Positions 6,403-13,550 are shown, numbered from the stretch's first letter. The stretch: DNA of 13,550 nucleotides from Syntrophaceae bacterium (GCA_003165115.1 PLSJ01000184.1:562-14111), one strand, 5' to 3'. Notes: a model not told the origin generated them from the sequence alone. Made by a program: numbers and translations.

Positions 6403-6990
6403 TTATTGCGGCGGGTACAAGCCCTGCACGCCCGTCCGGATGAACATGATCGCAATGCTCGCGAGGAGCAGGACGAATACCTTCGATATCGCCTCCACCC
6501 ACCTGCGGCTGACATACCGGAGAATGGTAAGTGAATATTTGAAGATCGCTCCGGCAAGGAGCAAATTGAGCAGCAGGGAGACGAAAACATAGAAGAAGCC
6601 GAAAGAATTGAATATGATGAGGGACGTGGTGAGCACCGCCGGGCCGGCGAGAAGCGGCACACCGAGCGGCACGACCGCAAATAAGTCCTCCTGTCCGGCC
6701 AGGTCGTCCCGGCCTCCGCCTATCAGGTCCCTCGCCGAGATGATAAAGAGGATGATGCCTCCCGCAATCAGGAAATCGTGAATCGATATATTGAGATAAT
6801 GAAGTATCTTGTTGCCGATGACAATGAAGACGAGGGTGATGAGAAAAGCGGTAATGATGGAATCGCGGAGGACCTTGGCCCTCTTCGGTTTATCCAGGTC
6901 TATGGAAAAACGGGCATAGAGAGGGAGAACGCCCAGGACGTCAAGGGCAAAAAACAGGGGAATAAACGATTTCAGGAAACTTTCCCACAT
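6403..6990 (-). CDS. MarC family integral membrane protein
   Basis: This 195-residue protein belongs to the MarC (UPF0056) family of inner-membrane proteins, sometimes listed as NAAT transporters although substrates are not settled. Six membrane segments are visible at about 4-24, 44-64, 70-89, 107-127, 130-152 and 168-186, arranged as the family's two three-helix repeats. Hallmarks are the FFALDVLGVLPLY segment in helix 1, FLIAGGIILFIISA before a charged loop (RDDLAGQED, 94-102), PLGVPLLAGPAVLTT (108-122) and the terminal ASIAIMFIRTGV. The ATG at 6990 has only a weak GGGG site about 10 bases upstream. It lies 37 bases downstream of CooT, with a GGGGC/GCCCC hairpin (7005-7020) in the gap, so it may be in the same transcript at a lower level. 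Confidence 0.9.
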   Translation of the reverse strand: MWESFLKSFIPLFFALDVLGVLPLYARFSIDLDKPKRAKVLRDSIITAFLITLVFIVIGNKILHYLNISIHDFLIAGGIILFIISARDLIGGGRDDLAGQEDLFAVVPLGVPLLAGPAVLTTSLIIFNSFGFFYVFVSLLLNLLLAGAIFKYSLTILRYVSRRWVEAISKVFVLLLASIAIMFIRTGVQGLYPPQ

Positions 6991-7027
6991 GTAACGTGGT
7001 CCCCGGGGCGCATAAGCCCCGTGCCGG

Positions 7028-7231
7028 CTATAGGGCCGATGACCCTTTCTCCCTGATCACCACCTTGTTCTCCGACAACGACACCGAGACGATCTCCGCA
7101 TCAAGCACCTTCTGTTCACCGAAGATCGTCTCGAACCTCAGCCCGTCGGATTCTTCCTCTATCAGGTACACGTCCCTGAGCAGCAGGGTCTCTTCGTCCT
7201 TTTCCTGCTTGAAAACCTTTACTTCGCACAT
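7028..7231 (-). CDS. CooT family nickel-binding protein
   Basis: This 67-residue beta-rich protein starts MCEVKVF and continues with LRDVYLIEEE, LRFETIFGEQKVLDAEIVSV and NKVVI strands, the pattern of the CooT family (COG1532, formerly called RNA-binding). In Rhodospirillum rubrum CooT, Cys2 is the nickel ligand of the dimer and the protein works in nickel delivery to carbon monoxide dehydrogenase; Cys2 is present here. No CODH gene is in this window, so the client protein is unknown. AAGGAG about 8 bases before ATG is a good binding site, and it lies within the end of the DUF3842 gene, with which it overlaps by 13 bases. Translation of the two is therefore probably coupled. Confidence 0.88.
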   Translation of the reverse strand: MCEVKVFKQEKDEETLLLRDVYLIEEESDGLRFETIFGEQKVLDAEIVSVSLSENKVVIREKGSSAL

Positions 7232-7641
7232 CTGCCTGTCTCCTTCTCTATCATGTCGACCAAAAGGCCGACCATCTGGGGGATCGAATGCTCACCCTTG
7301 CCCACCACGACCACATTTTCCTGCGTGACCGGCAGGACGTATTTCACCGCGACAGATTCCGTTATCGCTTTCGCCATCCGTGGGGTCAATTCTCCCAACA
7401 TGGAATTGGCCATGAGGATGTTCATGGTGCCGACGATAATATCCGCCTTCCCGACGGTCACGGCAACCGCGTTCTCCCCGGACGCCCCCCTGTTGGCCCT
7501 TGCCTTCATCATGCTCTGGGTGGCCACCGAGTTCGTCCCGAGGGCGATGACCTCTATACGCTCCTTCAGACGCTCCTTAAGCTTTTCGATAATAATGCTT
7601 CCGATCTTCCCGCCCTGGCCGTCCACCACGCATATGATCAT
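7219..7641 (-). CDS. DUF3842 family protein
   Basis: This 140-residue protein of the uncharacterised DUF3842 family begins MIICVVDGQGGKIGS, a glycine-rich loop resembling a nucleotide- or cofactor-binding turn (GQGGKIG, 8-14). It continues with EVIALGTNSVATQSM (29-43), ANRGASGENAV and ANSMLGELTPRMAKAI, all characteristic of the family. I chose ATG at 7641 because family members start at this point; an in-frame GTG at 7686 would add 15 residues that do not look conserved. Neither start has a strong Shine-Dalgarno. The gene overlaps CooT by 13 bases, a pairing I recall in other anaerobes, and a role in nickel or CODH-related metabolism is a guess from that context. Promoter candidate at 7747-7774. 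Confidence 0.85.
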   Translation of the reverse strand: MIICVVDGQGGKIGSIIIEKLKERLKERIEVIALGTNSVATQSMMKARANRGASGENAVAVTVGKADIIVGTMNILMANSMLGELTPRMAKAITESVAVKYVLPVTQENVVVVGKGEHSIPQMVGLLVDMIEKETGRCAK

Positions 7642-7737
7642 CGGGGAAACCCGATCCGGAAAAATGGAGAAACCAGCCTTCGGCACACACCGCTCATAGC
7701 TTTCCGCCCTTTTAGCACTCGTCGCTTACACACCCCG

Positions 7738-7774
7738 CCTATACATAGTATATAGGTTCCGGGCAGGCTTGCAA
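7738..7774 (-). promoter_or_regulatory. Promoter with operator-like palindrome for DUF3842-CooT
   Basis: On the minus strand TTGCAA (7774-7769) and TATACT (7752-7747) are 16 bases apart. A palindrome, CCTATA at 7738-7743 and TATAGG at 7751-7756 with 7 bases between, covers the -10 box entirely. A repressor bound there would block RNA polymerase. The transcript would start near 7740, about 100 bases before the chosen ATG. Confidence 0.45.
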
Positions 7775-7793
7775 ACTCCTCTCTCTCTTTCGT

Positions 7794-8441
7794 TCATGCG
7801 CATCCGCGCTCGTCCATGAGAGGACATGCCGGGCAGCTGGGCCTCTTTTTGCAATATCGCTGGCAGAGGCACACAAGGAGCGCGTGAAACTCGTTAAATA
7901 TATACGTATCCCGTGGAAGATTATCCATGAAAAACTTCTGCACGTCATGATAATCGTCGCTGCCTTCGTAAAGACCGTGGTTCTTCAGGAACCGCTTCGT
8001 ATAGGCATCGACCACGAAAACCGGCCGGTCGAGCGCATAAAGCAGTATGCTGTCCGCCGTTTCGGGGCCTACCCCTTTTACCGACAGCAGATGCTCCCGA
8101 AGCTGCCAGGTCGGCACCTGCCGCATATGATCGATAGATGCGCCATACCGGACGTGGATGTCCGTGATGAGTGCTTTCAGCCGCTTCGATTTCACCCGAT
8201 AAAATCCCGCGGGGCGGATAACGTCGGCGAGGCGGTCTTCTTCCATAAGGTGGAGGGCATCCATATCCAGAAGACCCTTCGCCCTCATGTTGTCGATCGC
8301 CTTCTCCACGTTCCGCCATGACGTATTTTGCGTCAGAACGGCCCCTACCATGATCTCCAGAGGGGAGTCACCGGGCCACCAGTGACGCTGCCCGAATGCG
8401 GTAAGGAGTTTCTCGAATATCTCCCGGAGTCGTTTTGTCAT
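7794..8441 (-). CDS. Endonuclease III domain (HhH-GPD) DNA glycosylase
   Basis: This protein has 215 residues from ATG at 8441; an in-frame TTG at 8483 would add 14 unlike the family. The HhH-GPD fold is plain: AVLTQNTSWRNV early, helix-hairpin-helix VKGVGPETADSIL (121-133), and the catalytic Asp145 in VVDAYTKRF. It should remove damaged bases in excision repair. At the position of the endonuclease III catalytic Lys (GVGRKTAN in E. coli) it has Glu127, so it is probably a monofunctional glycosylase without beta-lyase activity, like MagIII-type 3-methyladenine glycosylases. Four C-terminal cysteines (197, 203, 206, 214) could hold a 4Fe-4S cluster, but spacing is 5-2-7 rather than the standard 6-2-5. 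It is transcribed divergently from the kinase, and 152 bases separate it from DUF3842. Confidence 0.88.
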   Translation of the reverse strand: MTKRLREIFEKLLTAFGQRHWWPGDSPLEIMVGAVLTQNTSWRNVEKAIDNMRAKGLLDMDALHLMEEDRLADVIRPAGFYRVKSKRLKALITDIHVRYGASIDHMRQVPTWQLREHLLSVKGVGPETADSILLYALDRPVFVVDAYTKRFLKNHGLYEGSDDYHDVQKFFMDNLPRDTYIFNEFHALLVCLCQRYCKKRPSCPACPLMDERGCA

Positions 8442-8575
8442 TTTTCCCGTTCGCCGGACAACCGGTCCGATGCTTCGTTTCAACGGCCTGCGCGCTCGGA
8501 TGCGGGCGCTTACAACCAGTTAGGCTACCATAAGGAAGGACCCTTGTGAAGTCCCCCAATAAGGCCTGTAGGATA

Positions 8576-8639
8576 TTAGACTTGCACCGAGCGTCTAAGT
8601 ATGCGAAAGTAAAGGGCTCGGAATTGTCTACCAGGAGGT
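8576..8639 (+). promoter_or_regulatory. Leader RNA with two exclusive folds before the kinase start
   Basis: TTAGAC at 8576-8581 can pair with GTCTAA at 8593-8598 (6 bp, 11-base loop), or its last five bases can pair with GTCTA at 8626-8630. CCGAGC at 8587-8592, which is in the loop of the first hairpin, pairs with GCTCGG at 8616-8621. Fold one is a hairpin, or an H-type pseudoknot if CCGAGC also pairs. Fold two is a nested stem that ends two bases before the AGGAGGT binding site (8633-8639) of the kinase GTG. This is the layout expected of a translation switch. I do not recognise a known riboswitch core. Confidence 0.4.
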
Positions 8640-8643
8640 CCGT

Positions 8644-11600
8644 GTGAGCTTCATCCCTGTCAGGTCTATCAGGACCCATCTGCTCCTGCTCGTTTTAGTG
8701 TCCGTTTTGCCCGCTCTCGGCCTTATCCTCTACTCCGGAATGGAACGCCGGTCCCATGATCTGGAAGAGGCTAAGGCCGATTCCCTGAGAGTGATACGCA
8801 ACCTGGGCTACGACCATGAGCGCACGGTGGAAAGCACGCGGCAATTTCTCATGACCCTTGCCAGGTTACCCGATGTGCAGAAGAAAAACGGTCCCGCCTG
8901 CAGCAGGCTCTTCGCCCTGCTGCTTCGGGAAAGCCCGCTGTATACAAGCATCTTCGCGGTGGACTCCCGTGGGTCGGTCTTCGCCGGCGCCCCCTTTTCC
9001 GACCCGTTCAGCGTGCACCGGGAAAAGCTCTTTCAGGACGTCATGCGAACCGGGACGTTTTCCGTGGGGGAACACTTCGCGGGCACAATGTCGAACGGCC
9101 AGGTACTCGCGTTCGCCTATCCCATATTCGGTCCCAAAGGTCGCTGCACCGGGTTGGTGGTGGCAAGTCTCGACTTTGACCGCTATGGCGCGATGTTCAC
9201 GAAAACGAAACTGCCGGAAGAATCCACGCTGGCGATGTTCGATCACGGGAACGTTTATCTATACCTGTCCCGCAAGGCGGCGGCCTCCGTGGGGAAGAAA
9301 GATGCGCCGAAAAGGGTCGCGTACATGACCGGCCGGGCCGCGGAAGGCACGTTCACCGACAAAGACTCTGAAGGCGCGAGGCGCCTTTATGCCTATAAAC
9401 GGTTCTATCTGAGTGGAAGCACCGCGCCCTATCTCTTCATGCGCGTCGGCGCGCTGGAGAAGAAGGCACTCTTTCCGGCCAGAAAGACCCTCTTCCGGAA
9501 CCTGGCCTTCCTCTGCTCGGCCATCGGCCTCGCGATGGCGTCGGCGTGGTTTCTTGGGGGAAGCCTCATCGTGAAAAGGCTGAATGTACTCACGGACGCC
9601 TCACGGCGGCTGGGACAGGGAGACCTCGCGGCGCGCACCGGTCTGGCCCATTGGGGCGACGAGCTGGGGCAGGTCACAAAAGCGTTCGACGCGATGGCGG
9701 CACGACTGGAACAAAGGGAGTCGCACGCGGCGCTGGCCGAGGAAGCACTCCGGCGAAGTGAGGAGAAATACCGGAATATTTTCGAGAATGCCGTCGAGGG
9801 CATATTCCAGAGCACACCCGATGGGCGCTTTTTGAGCGCAAACCCTGCCTTTGCCCGGATAGCCGGATACGTTTCCCCCGAGGAGCTGCTGGCGGCAGTT
9901 ACGGACATTCAGAATCACGTCTACGTCGACCCCGAAGACCGCAGGAGATTCAGGGAAACCATCGAGAGAAACGGCTTCGTCAATCAGCATGAAGCGCAGT
10001 TTTACCGGAAAGACGGAACCAAGCTCTGGCTTTCCCTCAACGCGCGCGTTGTCCGTGACCCCGCCGGGAACGTCCTTTGTTATGAGGGCATAGGCGAGGA
10101 GATCACCGAGAGGAAGCACGCGGAAGAGGCGCTGACCGCGGCCCACAGGCAGGTCCTCGACATTATCGAGTTCCTACCCGACGCCACCCTGGTCATCGAC
10201 AAACAGCGGAAAGTGATCGCCTGGAATAAGGCTATGGAGAAAATGACGGGCGTCGTGAAGGAAGAAATGCTGGGAAAGGGAGACTACGCCTACGCCGTTC
10301 CCATCCGCGGAGAACGCCGGCCCCTCGTTATCGATCTGATATTCCAGAACGGCGAAGGGATGACGAAGTGTTTTGGGGCCGTCCGCAAAGAGGGAGACTC
10401 GTTCTTCTCCGAAGCCACCATGCCCCCGGGCTCGCCGGGAGCGGGCTCGTACCGGTCGGTAAAGGCATCCCCCCTCTTCGACGGCGAAGGGAACGTCATC
10501 GGCGCCATCGAATCGATAAGGGACCTCACGGAGCTCAAACGCATCGAAAAAGAGCTGTGGGAATCGGAAGAGCGCTACCGGACCGCGATAGAAAGCTCGA
10601 ACGACGGCATCGCCATCATGAAGGACCGGAAACACCTCTACGTCAACAAGAAATACCTTCAGATTTTCGGCTTCAACGGCCCGGAAGAGGTCCTGGGCCA
10701 ACCGGTGATGGAGCTTACGGTGCATGAAGACGACCGCGAGAGGGTCGCCGGGATCAACGACAGACGCAGCCACCGGGGCGAAGAGGCGCCCGACTCGTAC
10801 GAGTTCAAGGGTGTGAAAAGAAACGGCGGCGGCGTGTTCATCGAGGTGTCCGCGACGCAAACGACGTACCGGGGAGAACCGGTGACGCTGGCCTATCTCA
10901 GGGATATCACCGGGCGAAAAAGTCTCGAATCCCAGCTCCTCCAGGCCCAGAAGATGGAGGCCGTGGGCCAGTTGGCGGCCGGCGTGGCCCACGACTTCAA
11001 CAACATCCTGATGACGCTCATGGGCTACAGCAACCTCCTGCAAATGAAGATGCACGCGGATGACCAGCTCCGGGTCTACGTGGACCAGATCATCGCTTCC
11101 ACGGGGAAGGCCGCCAGTCTCACTCAAAGCCTTCTCACCTTCGGCAGAAAGCAGGTGATGGAGCTTAAGCCCCACACGGTTGCCACCCTCGTGAAAGATG
11201 CTTCGACGCTCTTCCGGCGGCTTCTGCCGGAAGATATGGAGCTTACGGTCACCCTCGGTGAGGACGTCACCGTCATGGCGGACATCACGCAGATCGGCCA
11301 GGTGCTCATGAATCTCGCAACGAACGCACGGGACGCCATGCCGAAGGGGGGCGCACTGAAAATAGAGACCATGACCGTGCAGATCGATAAAGATTTCAAG
11401 AGAATCCATGGATACGGAGATCCCGGTCGGTACGCCGTTATCTCCGTGACGGATACCGGCACAGGCATGGACGCAAAAACAAGAGAAAAGATCTTCGAGC
11501 CTTTCTTCACCACGAAGGGGGCGGGGAAAGGGACGGGCCTCGGCCTTTCCATAGTATACGCCATTGTGAAGCAGCACGGCGGGTACGTCACCGTTTACAG

Positions 11601-12108
11601 CGAGCAGGGCCTGGGGACGATCTTCCGCATTTACCTGCCGGCGGTGGAAACCAAGGCCCTCGATATGAGACCGGTCCACCTCGACGCGCCCGGCGGCGTC
11701 GAGACTATCCTTTTCGCGGAGGACAATCCCGACATTCGCACGATGGCCTCCGACATACTCGGGTTAGCGGGATACACCGTGATAGAGGCAACGGACGGCG
11801 CAGACGCAATCGGGAAGTTCAAGGAGCATCGGGGCAGGATAGACCTCCTCGTTTTCGACGTCGTCATGCCCATCATGAACGGAAAGGAGGCGTATCAGGA
11901 AATCGTGGCCATCGAAAGGAATATAAAGGCAATTTTCATGAGCGGCTACACCGGTGACGTGGTCCTGGAAAAAGGCATCCGCAAAGGCGCGGTAGAATAC
12001 GTCTCCAAGCCGCTCTCGCCGGACCAGCTCCTGCGCAAGGTCAGGGAGGTGCTCGACGCGGGCAACGGACGGCACCACAGGCCGAAAGTGAGCGAAGAGA
12101 AGAGCTAA
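8644..12108 (+). CDS. Hybrid sensor histidine kinase with three PAS domains and a receiver
   Basis: This 1154-residue membrane kinase starts at GTG with AGGAGGT 4 bases upstream. Order: first membrane helix 12-30, a periplasmic Cache-like sensor of about 250 residues (30-283), second helix about 284-310, HAMP (311-360), and three PAS domains (about 372-492, 502-632, 640-760). Next come the HisKA domain with phosphorylated His783 (VAHDFNN) and the ATPase with N-box [10 protein letters not shown] (890-899), G1 DTGTGMD (937-943), FEPFFTTK (951-958) and GKGTGLGLS (961-969). A C-terminal receiver follows, with Glu1026/Asp1027, phosphoacceptor Asp1072, Ser1100 and Lys1122. All catalytic residues are present. 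It should sense an external ligand plus cytoplasmic cues and pass phosphate His to Asp internally, then to an unseen phosphotransfer protein or regulator. No response regulator gene is adjacent, so it is an orphan here; its ligand is unknown. Confidence 0.95.
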   Translation: MSFIPVRSIRTHLLLLVLVSVLPALGLILYSGMERRSHDLEEAKADSLRVIRNLGYDHERTVESTRQFLMTLARLPDVQKKNGPACSRLFALLLRESPLYTSIFAVDSRGSVFAGAPFSDPFSVHREKLFQDVMRTGTFSVGEHFAGTMSNGQVLAFAYPIFGPKGRCTGLVVASLDFDRYGAMFTKTKLPEESTLAMFDHGNVYLYLSRKAAASVGKKDAPKRVAYMTGRAAEGTFTDKDSEGARRLYAYKRFYLSGSTAPYLFMRVGALEKKALFPARKTLFRNLAFLCSAIGLAMASAWFLGGSLIVKRLNVLTDASRRLGQGDLAARTGLAHWGDELGQVTKAFDAMAARLEQRESHAALAEEALRRSEEKYRNIFENAVEGIFQSTPDGRFLSANPAFARIAGYVSPEELLAAVTDIQNHVYVDPEDRRRFRETIERNGFVNQHEAQFYRKDGTKLWLSLNARVVRDPAGNVLCYEGIGEEITERKHAEEALTAAHRQVLDIIEFLPDATLVIDKQRKVIAWNKAMEKMTGVVKEEMLGKGDYAYAVPIRGERRPLVIDLIFQNGEGMTKCFGAVRKEGDSFFSEATMPPGSPGAGSYRSVKASPLFDGEGNVIGAIESIRDLTELKRIEKELWESEERYRTAIESSNDGIAIMKDRKHLYVNKKYLQIFGFNGPEEVLGQPVMELTVHEDDRERVAGINDRRSHRGEEAPDSYEFKGVKRNGGGVFIEVSATQTTYRGEPVTLAYLRDITGRKSLESQLLQAQKMEAVGQLAAGVAHDFNNILMTLMGYSNLLQMKMHADDQLRVYVDQIIASTGKAASLTQSLLTFGRKQVMELKPHTVATLVKDASTLFRRLLPEDMELTVTLGEDVTVMADITQIGQVLMNLATNARDAMPKGGALKIETMTVQIDKDFKRIHGYGDPGRYAVISVTDTGTGMDAKTREKIFEPFFTTKGAGKGTGLGLSIVYAIVKQHGGYVTVYSEQGLGTIFRIYLPAVETKALDMRPVHLDAPGGVETILFAEDNPDIRTMASDILGLAGYTVIEATDGADAIGKFKEHRGRIDLLVFDVVMPIMNGKEAYQEIVAIERNIKAIFMSGYTGDVVLEKGIRKGAVEYVSKPLSPDQLLRKVREVLDAGNGRHHRPKVSEEKS

Positions 12109-12119
12109 GAAAGAAACAC

Positions 12120-12149
12120 TGGAAAAAGGCACAGGAAAACCTGTATAAT
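12120..12149 (+). promoter_or_regulatory. Promoter for tRNA-Thr with overlapping hairpin
   Basis: A perfect TATAAT at 12144-12149, directly preceded by TG, is paired with TGGAAA at 12120-12125 (18-base spacing, 4 of 6 matches). ACAGG-AAAA-CCTGT at 12131-12144 forms a perfect 5-bp palindrome that touches the -10. The transcript would start near 12156. Confidence 0.45.
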
Positions 12150-12166
12150 AAAGAGCAGCGCAAACT

Positions 12167-12180
12167 GCCCCAAAAGGGGC
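12167..12180 (+). other. Hairpin in the 5' leader of the tRNA
   Basis: GCCCC-AAAA-GGGGC is a perfect 5-bp stem with a four-A loop, ending 12 bases before the tRNA. It could be a processing landmark in the tRNA precursor or a short terminator-like element of the kinase gene, though no U-run follows. Confidence 0.35.
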
Positions 12181-12192
12181 TGAATCACATAT

Positions 12193-12264
12193 GCCGACGT
12201 GGCTCAGTGGTAGAGCGAGTGATTCGTAATCACTAGGTCCGGGGTTCAAATCCCCGCGTCGGCT
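12193..12264 (+). tRNA. tRNA-Thr, anticodon CGT
   Basis: The complete 72-base cloverleaf has acceptor GCCGACG paired with CGTCGGC (12193-12199, 12257-12263), a D stem GCTC/GAGC, an anticodon stem AGTGA/TCACT with loop TTCGTAA, and a T arm CGGGG-TTCAAAT-CCCCG. All stems are perfectly paired. The anticodon CGT at 12225-12227 reads the threonine codon ACG. The discriminator is T at 12264 and is followed by CAC, so the CCA end is not encoded and must be added. The gene lies 84 bases after the kinase and has its own TATAAT promoter. Its 3' side abuts a non-coding region of different texture, so it is a candidate integration site, although no integrase or duplicated 3' end is visible in this window. 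Confidence 0.96.
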
Positions 12265-12703
12265 CACTTTTGTTCAAGCAATCACGCCATATTATCCAAC
12301 TTCCTGCCCCCAAAATACCGTCCCTGGACCGTCCCCAGAACGTAAGGGACGCCATTAGCGAAAGTTCCTCCTCGAACAGAAAGTGCAAAACCCTTCGCGC
12401 AACAGGAAACCACCCACGTCATAACGATGTAGTAGTGAAACGAGTGATCGAGGCCCGTTTTGCCGCGTATTTCCGTAGTGCGAAAAGTGCTTTCGCACGA
12501 TTTCGCACCGGAGGGTACGAAAAGGCCCACCGAAAGCCGGAATCCGACGATTTTTCATTCGCGTCATCGCTGCGACTGATTTCTTCGCCAAAACTCGCGA
12601 CTACTGTTCTTATCCGCGTACACCTCGAACGATCAACAGCAACTCTCTTCTCCGCATTTTCTCGGGGGGTAACATATAGAAATTATATATCGGGAGGATT
12701 TCT
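12265..12703. other. Non-coding region rich in inverted repeats beyond the tRNA
   Basis: No gene is supported in about 440 bases of visibly lower GC than the flanks. Structures seen: CGTCCCT at 12319-12325 with AGGGACG at 12345-12351; GTGCGAAA at 12478-12485 with TTTCGCAC at 12491-12498 (perfect 8-bp stem, 5-base loop), and a second TTTCGCAC at 12501-12508; and an AT-rich ATATA/TATAT palindrome near 12673-12690 just before the next gene's binding site. The phrase ACCGTCCC repeated around 12318-12335 resembles REP-type element flanks (from memory). An open frame across it has no binding site and no protein-like content. Confidence 0.45.
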
Positions 12704-13069
12704 GTGGAAGAGCTGAAGGAATATGTCGATCTCGCGGCGAAGGAAATAAGCGAACTTCCCATTCAGGGGCAGCTGGCGTTCATGACGGCCCTCGCCTCTC
12801 ACCTGGGCAACGACGACGACGCCATCACGGAGTTGATCGAAGCGATGATCGAGAAGACGAAGAGATACGAGAAGATCACCAGGTGGATAACGAAGCGCTT
12901 CGAGAAGGACCTGACGTTGACCCCCAAGCGCGTGGCCGCGGAGTGCGTCTACTACCTGAAGGTCAACTCCAAAATGATGCCCTTCCTCATAAGGACGGGC
13001 CGGAGGGTCAAAGACAAGCTGCGCCACCGGAAATCCTACGCGGCGCGCAAGAAGGACCCTTCCAAATGA
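12704..13069 (+). CDS. Small charged helical hypothetical protein
   Basis: I do not recognise this 121-residue protein. It appears all-helical: an acidic N-terminal half (EELKEYVDLAAKEISEL, then a NDDDAITELIEAMIEK stretch) passes into a basic C-terminal half ending RHRKSYAARKKDPSK, suggesting nucleic acid or membrane-surface contact. There are no membrane segments, signal peptide or cysteine motif. The start is GTG with GGGAGG 6 bases upstream, a strong site. It ends in an ATGA overlap with the next gene, so the two are translationally coupled and likely work together. A possible -10 (TATAGA, 12675-12680) would give a very short leader, but no matching -35 is evident. Confidence 0.75.
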   Translation: MEELKEYVDLAAKEISELPIQGQLAFMTALASHLGNDDDAITELIEAMIEKTKRYEKITRWITKRFEKDLTLTPKRVAAECVYYLKVNSKMMPFLIRTGRRVKDKLRHRKSYAARKKDPSK

Positions 13070-13550
13070 TAATAGACTGGATAGTCCGTTTTATCGATGA
13101 GCGTGTCGAGGCGGAAAAAGCGAAAGCCGCCAAGAAGGACGAAGCTCCTCCGGTCGTTCCCTCCCTCGCTGAACCCCCGCCCCGCCCCCGATCCCAGCCT
13201 CCGAGACCAATCCGACCACCTCTGCCTGAGAAGCCTGGAGGTCTCTCGATGAGAGCGGAGCGCTTCCTCACTGACGTTGTCGAACCTCACCAGGACGGCT
13301 TTCATTCCCTTAACCTGCTGGAGGTCGTCTATGATCTCGTGATGATACTCGATGAACACGGCTTTTGCCCTTCGGTGGTCCAGACGCTGAAGCGCCACGA
13401 CGCAGACGCCGCCCTCGATGGGAAGTTCCTCTCGCTGGTGTCCCTCGATGAGCACTCCTATCGGGTGGCCCGCATGACGGCTGACCTGTACCGGGAAGGC
13501 AGGAGAGGGCGGGACTGCGAACTCCTGACGCCCGGCCTCGTGATCGCGGG
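13066..13550 (+). CDS. Putative HD-domain protein, cut by the window end
   Basis: An ATG at 13066 overlaps the preceding stop (ATGA), and the frame stays open to the end of the window: 161 codons with no stop. The N-terminus is a short amphipathic helix (MIIDWIVRFIDERVEAEKAK), followed by a Pro-rich linker (about 28-57). A helical domain then includes the HSLNLLEVVYDLVMIL segment and the stretch LVSLDEHSYRVARMTADLYR (124-143). That last stretch resembles the first His of HD-type metal-dependent phosphohydrolases (VSLxEHSxRVA); the diagnostic His-Asp pair would lie beyond the window. The reading is therefore tentative. Such proteins cleave nucleotides or cyclic dinucleotides, or serve as signalling scaffolds. 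The coupled upstream gene is the likely partner. Confidence 0.7.
   Translation, partial: MIIDWIVRFIDERVEAEKAKAAKKDEAPPVVPSLAEPPPRPRSQPPRPIRPPLPEKPGGLSMRAERFLTDVVEPHQDGFHSLNLLEVVYDLVMILDEHGFCPSVVQTLKRHDADAALDGKFLSLVSLDEHSYRVARMTADLYREGRRGRDCELLTPGLVIA

Noticed and set aside
6297..6680. Upstream extension of the 59-residue protein to a 187-residue ORF
   Set aside because: The added part reads the MarC gene in a wrong frame (Ser/Arg/Cys-rich), while a GTG with a strong GGAGG site explains the short protein.
7642..7686. N-terminal extension of DUF3842 from GTG at 7686
   Set aside because: The extra 15 residues are unlike the family, whose members begin at the MxxxVVDGQGG point; kept only as an alternative start.
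10174..11679. 501-codon open frame on the minus strand
   Set aside because: It is antisense to the PAS and kinase domains of the hybrid kinase, His/Arg-rich and without recognisable motifs.
12270..12716. 148-codon ORF from a TTG just after the tRNA
   Set aside because: It has no binding site, crosses several inverted repeats, has unbiased Ser/Arg/Phe-rich content and overlaps the well-supported start at 12704.
1..13550. CRISPR array, prophage or intact insertion sequence
   Set aside because: No regularly spaced direct repeats of CRISPR size, no transposase, integrase or phage structural gene were seen.

Overview
The window is bacterial, GC-rich chromosomal DNA with no phage, plasmid or CRISPR core. 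The gene content suggests an anaerobic or syntrophic member of the former Deltaproteobacteria (Desulfobacterota, perhaps near Syntrophorhabdus). It includes an Isf-type iron-sulfur flavoprotein, a CooT-type nickel protein next to a DUF3842 protein, a Pif1-WYL helicase and a large multi-PAS hybrid histidine kinase. That placement is inference from gene content and base composition only.

Layout. (1) 1-1448 is poor in genes: one doubtful 67-residue ORF, short direct and inverted repeats, and a REP-like palindromic repeat at about 1132-1216. (2) 3477-1449 on the minus strand is a tight three-gene operon: an unknown protein, an Isf-like flavodoxin-fold protein, and a type-2 isopentenyl-diphosphate isomerase (IDI-2) homologue whose key active-site residues are replaced. 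(3) 3478-3744 is a divergent control region with nested inverted repeats and a good sigma70-type promoter for a UspA protein (3745-4200), which is followed by a Pif1-like helicase with a C-terminal WYL domain (4401-5966). (4) 8441-6117 is a run of minus-strand genes: an endonuclease III-like glycosylase, DUF3842 overlapping CooT, a MarC-family membrane protein and a 59-residue helical protein. (5) 8644-12108 is a 1154-residue hybrid sensor kinase preceded by a leader that can fold in two mutually exclusive ways. (6) tRNA-Thr(CGT) at 12193-12264 is followed by about 440 bases of non-coding DNA rich in inverted repeats. (7) Two translationally coupled genes of unknown function begin at 12704; the second looks HD-domain-like and runs off the window end.

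How they fit together. Most of the genes look like independent household or stress functions: DNA repair and replication, stress, signalling and metal handling. The clearest functional unit is the flavoprotein operon, where a redox flavoprotein and an FMN-fold isomerase relative are almost certainly co-expressed. The changed catalytic residues make a non-canonical reaction plausible. The second unit is the CooT/DUF3842 pair, expressed from a promoter whose -10 box lies inside a palindrome. The best candidates for undescribed biology are the altered IDI-2 operon, the switch-like kinase leader, and the coupled unknown pair beyond the tRNA.
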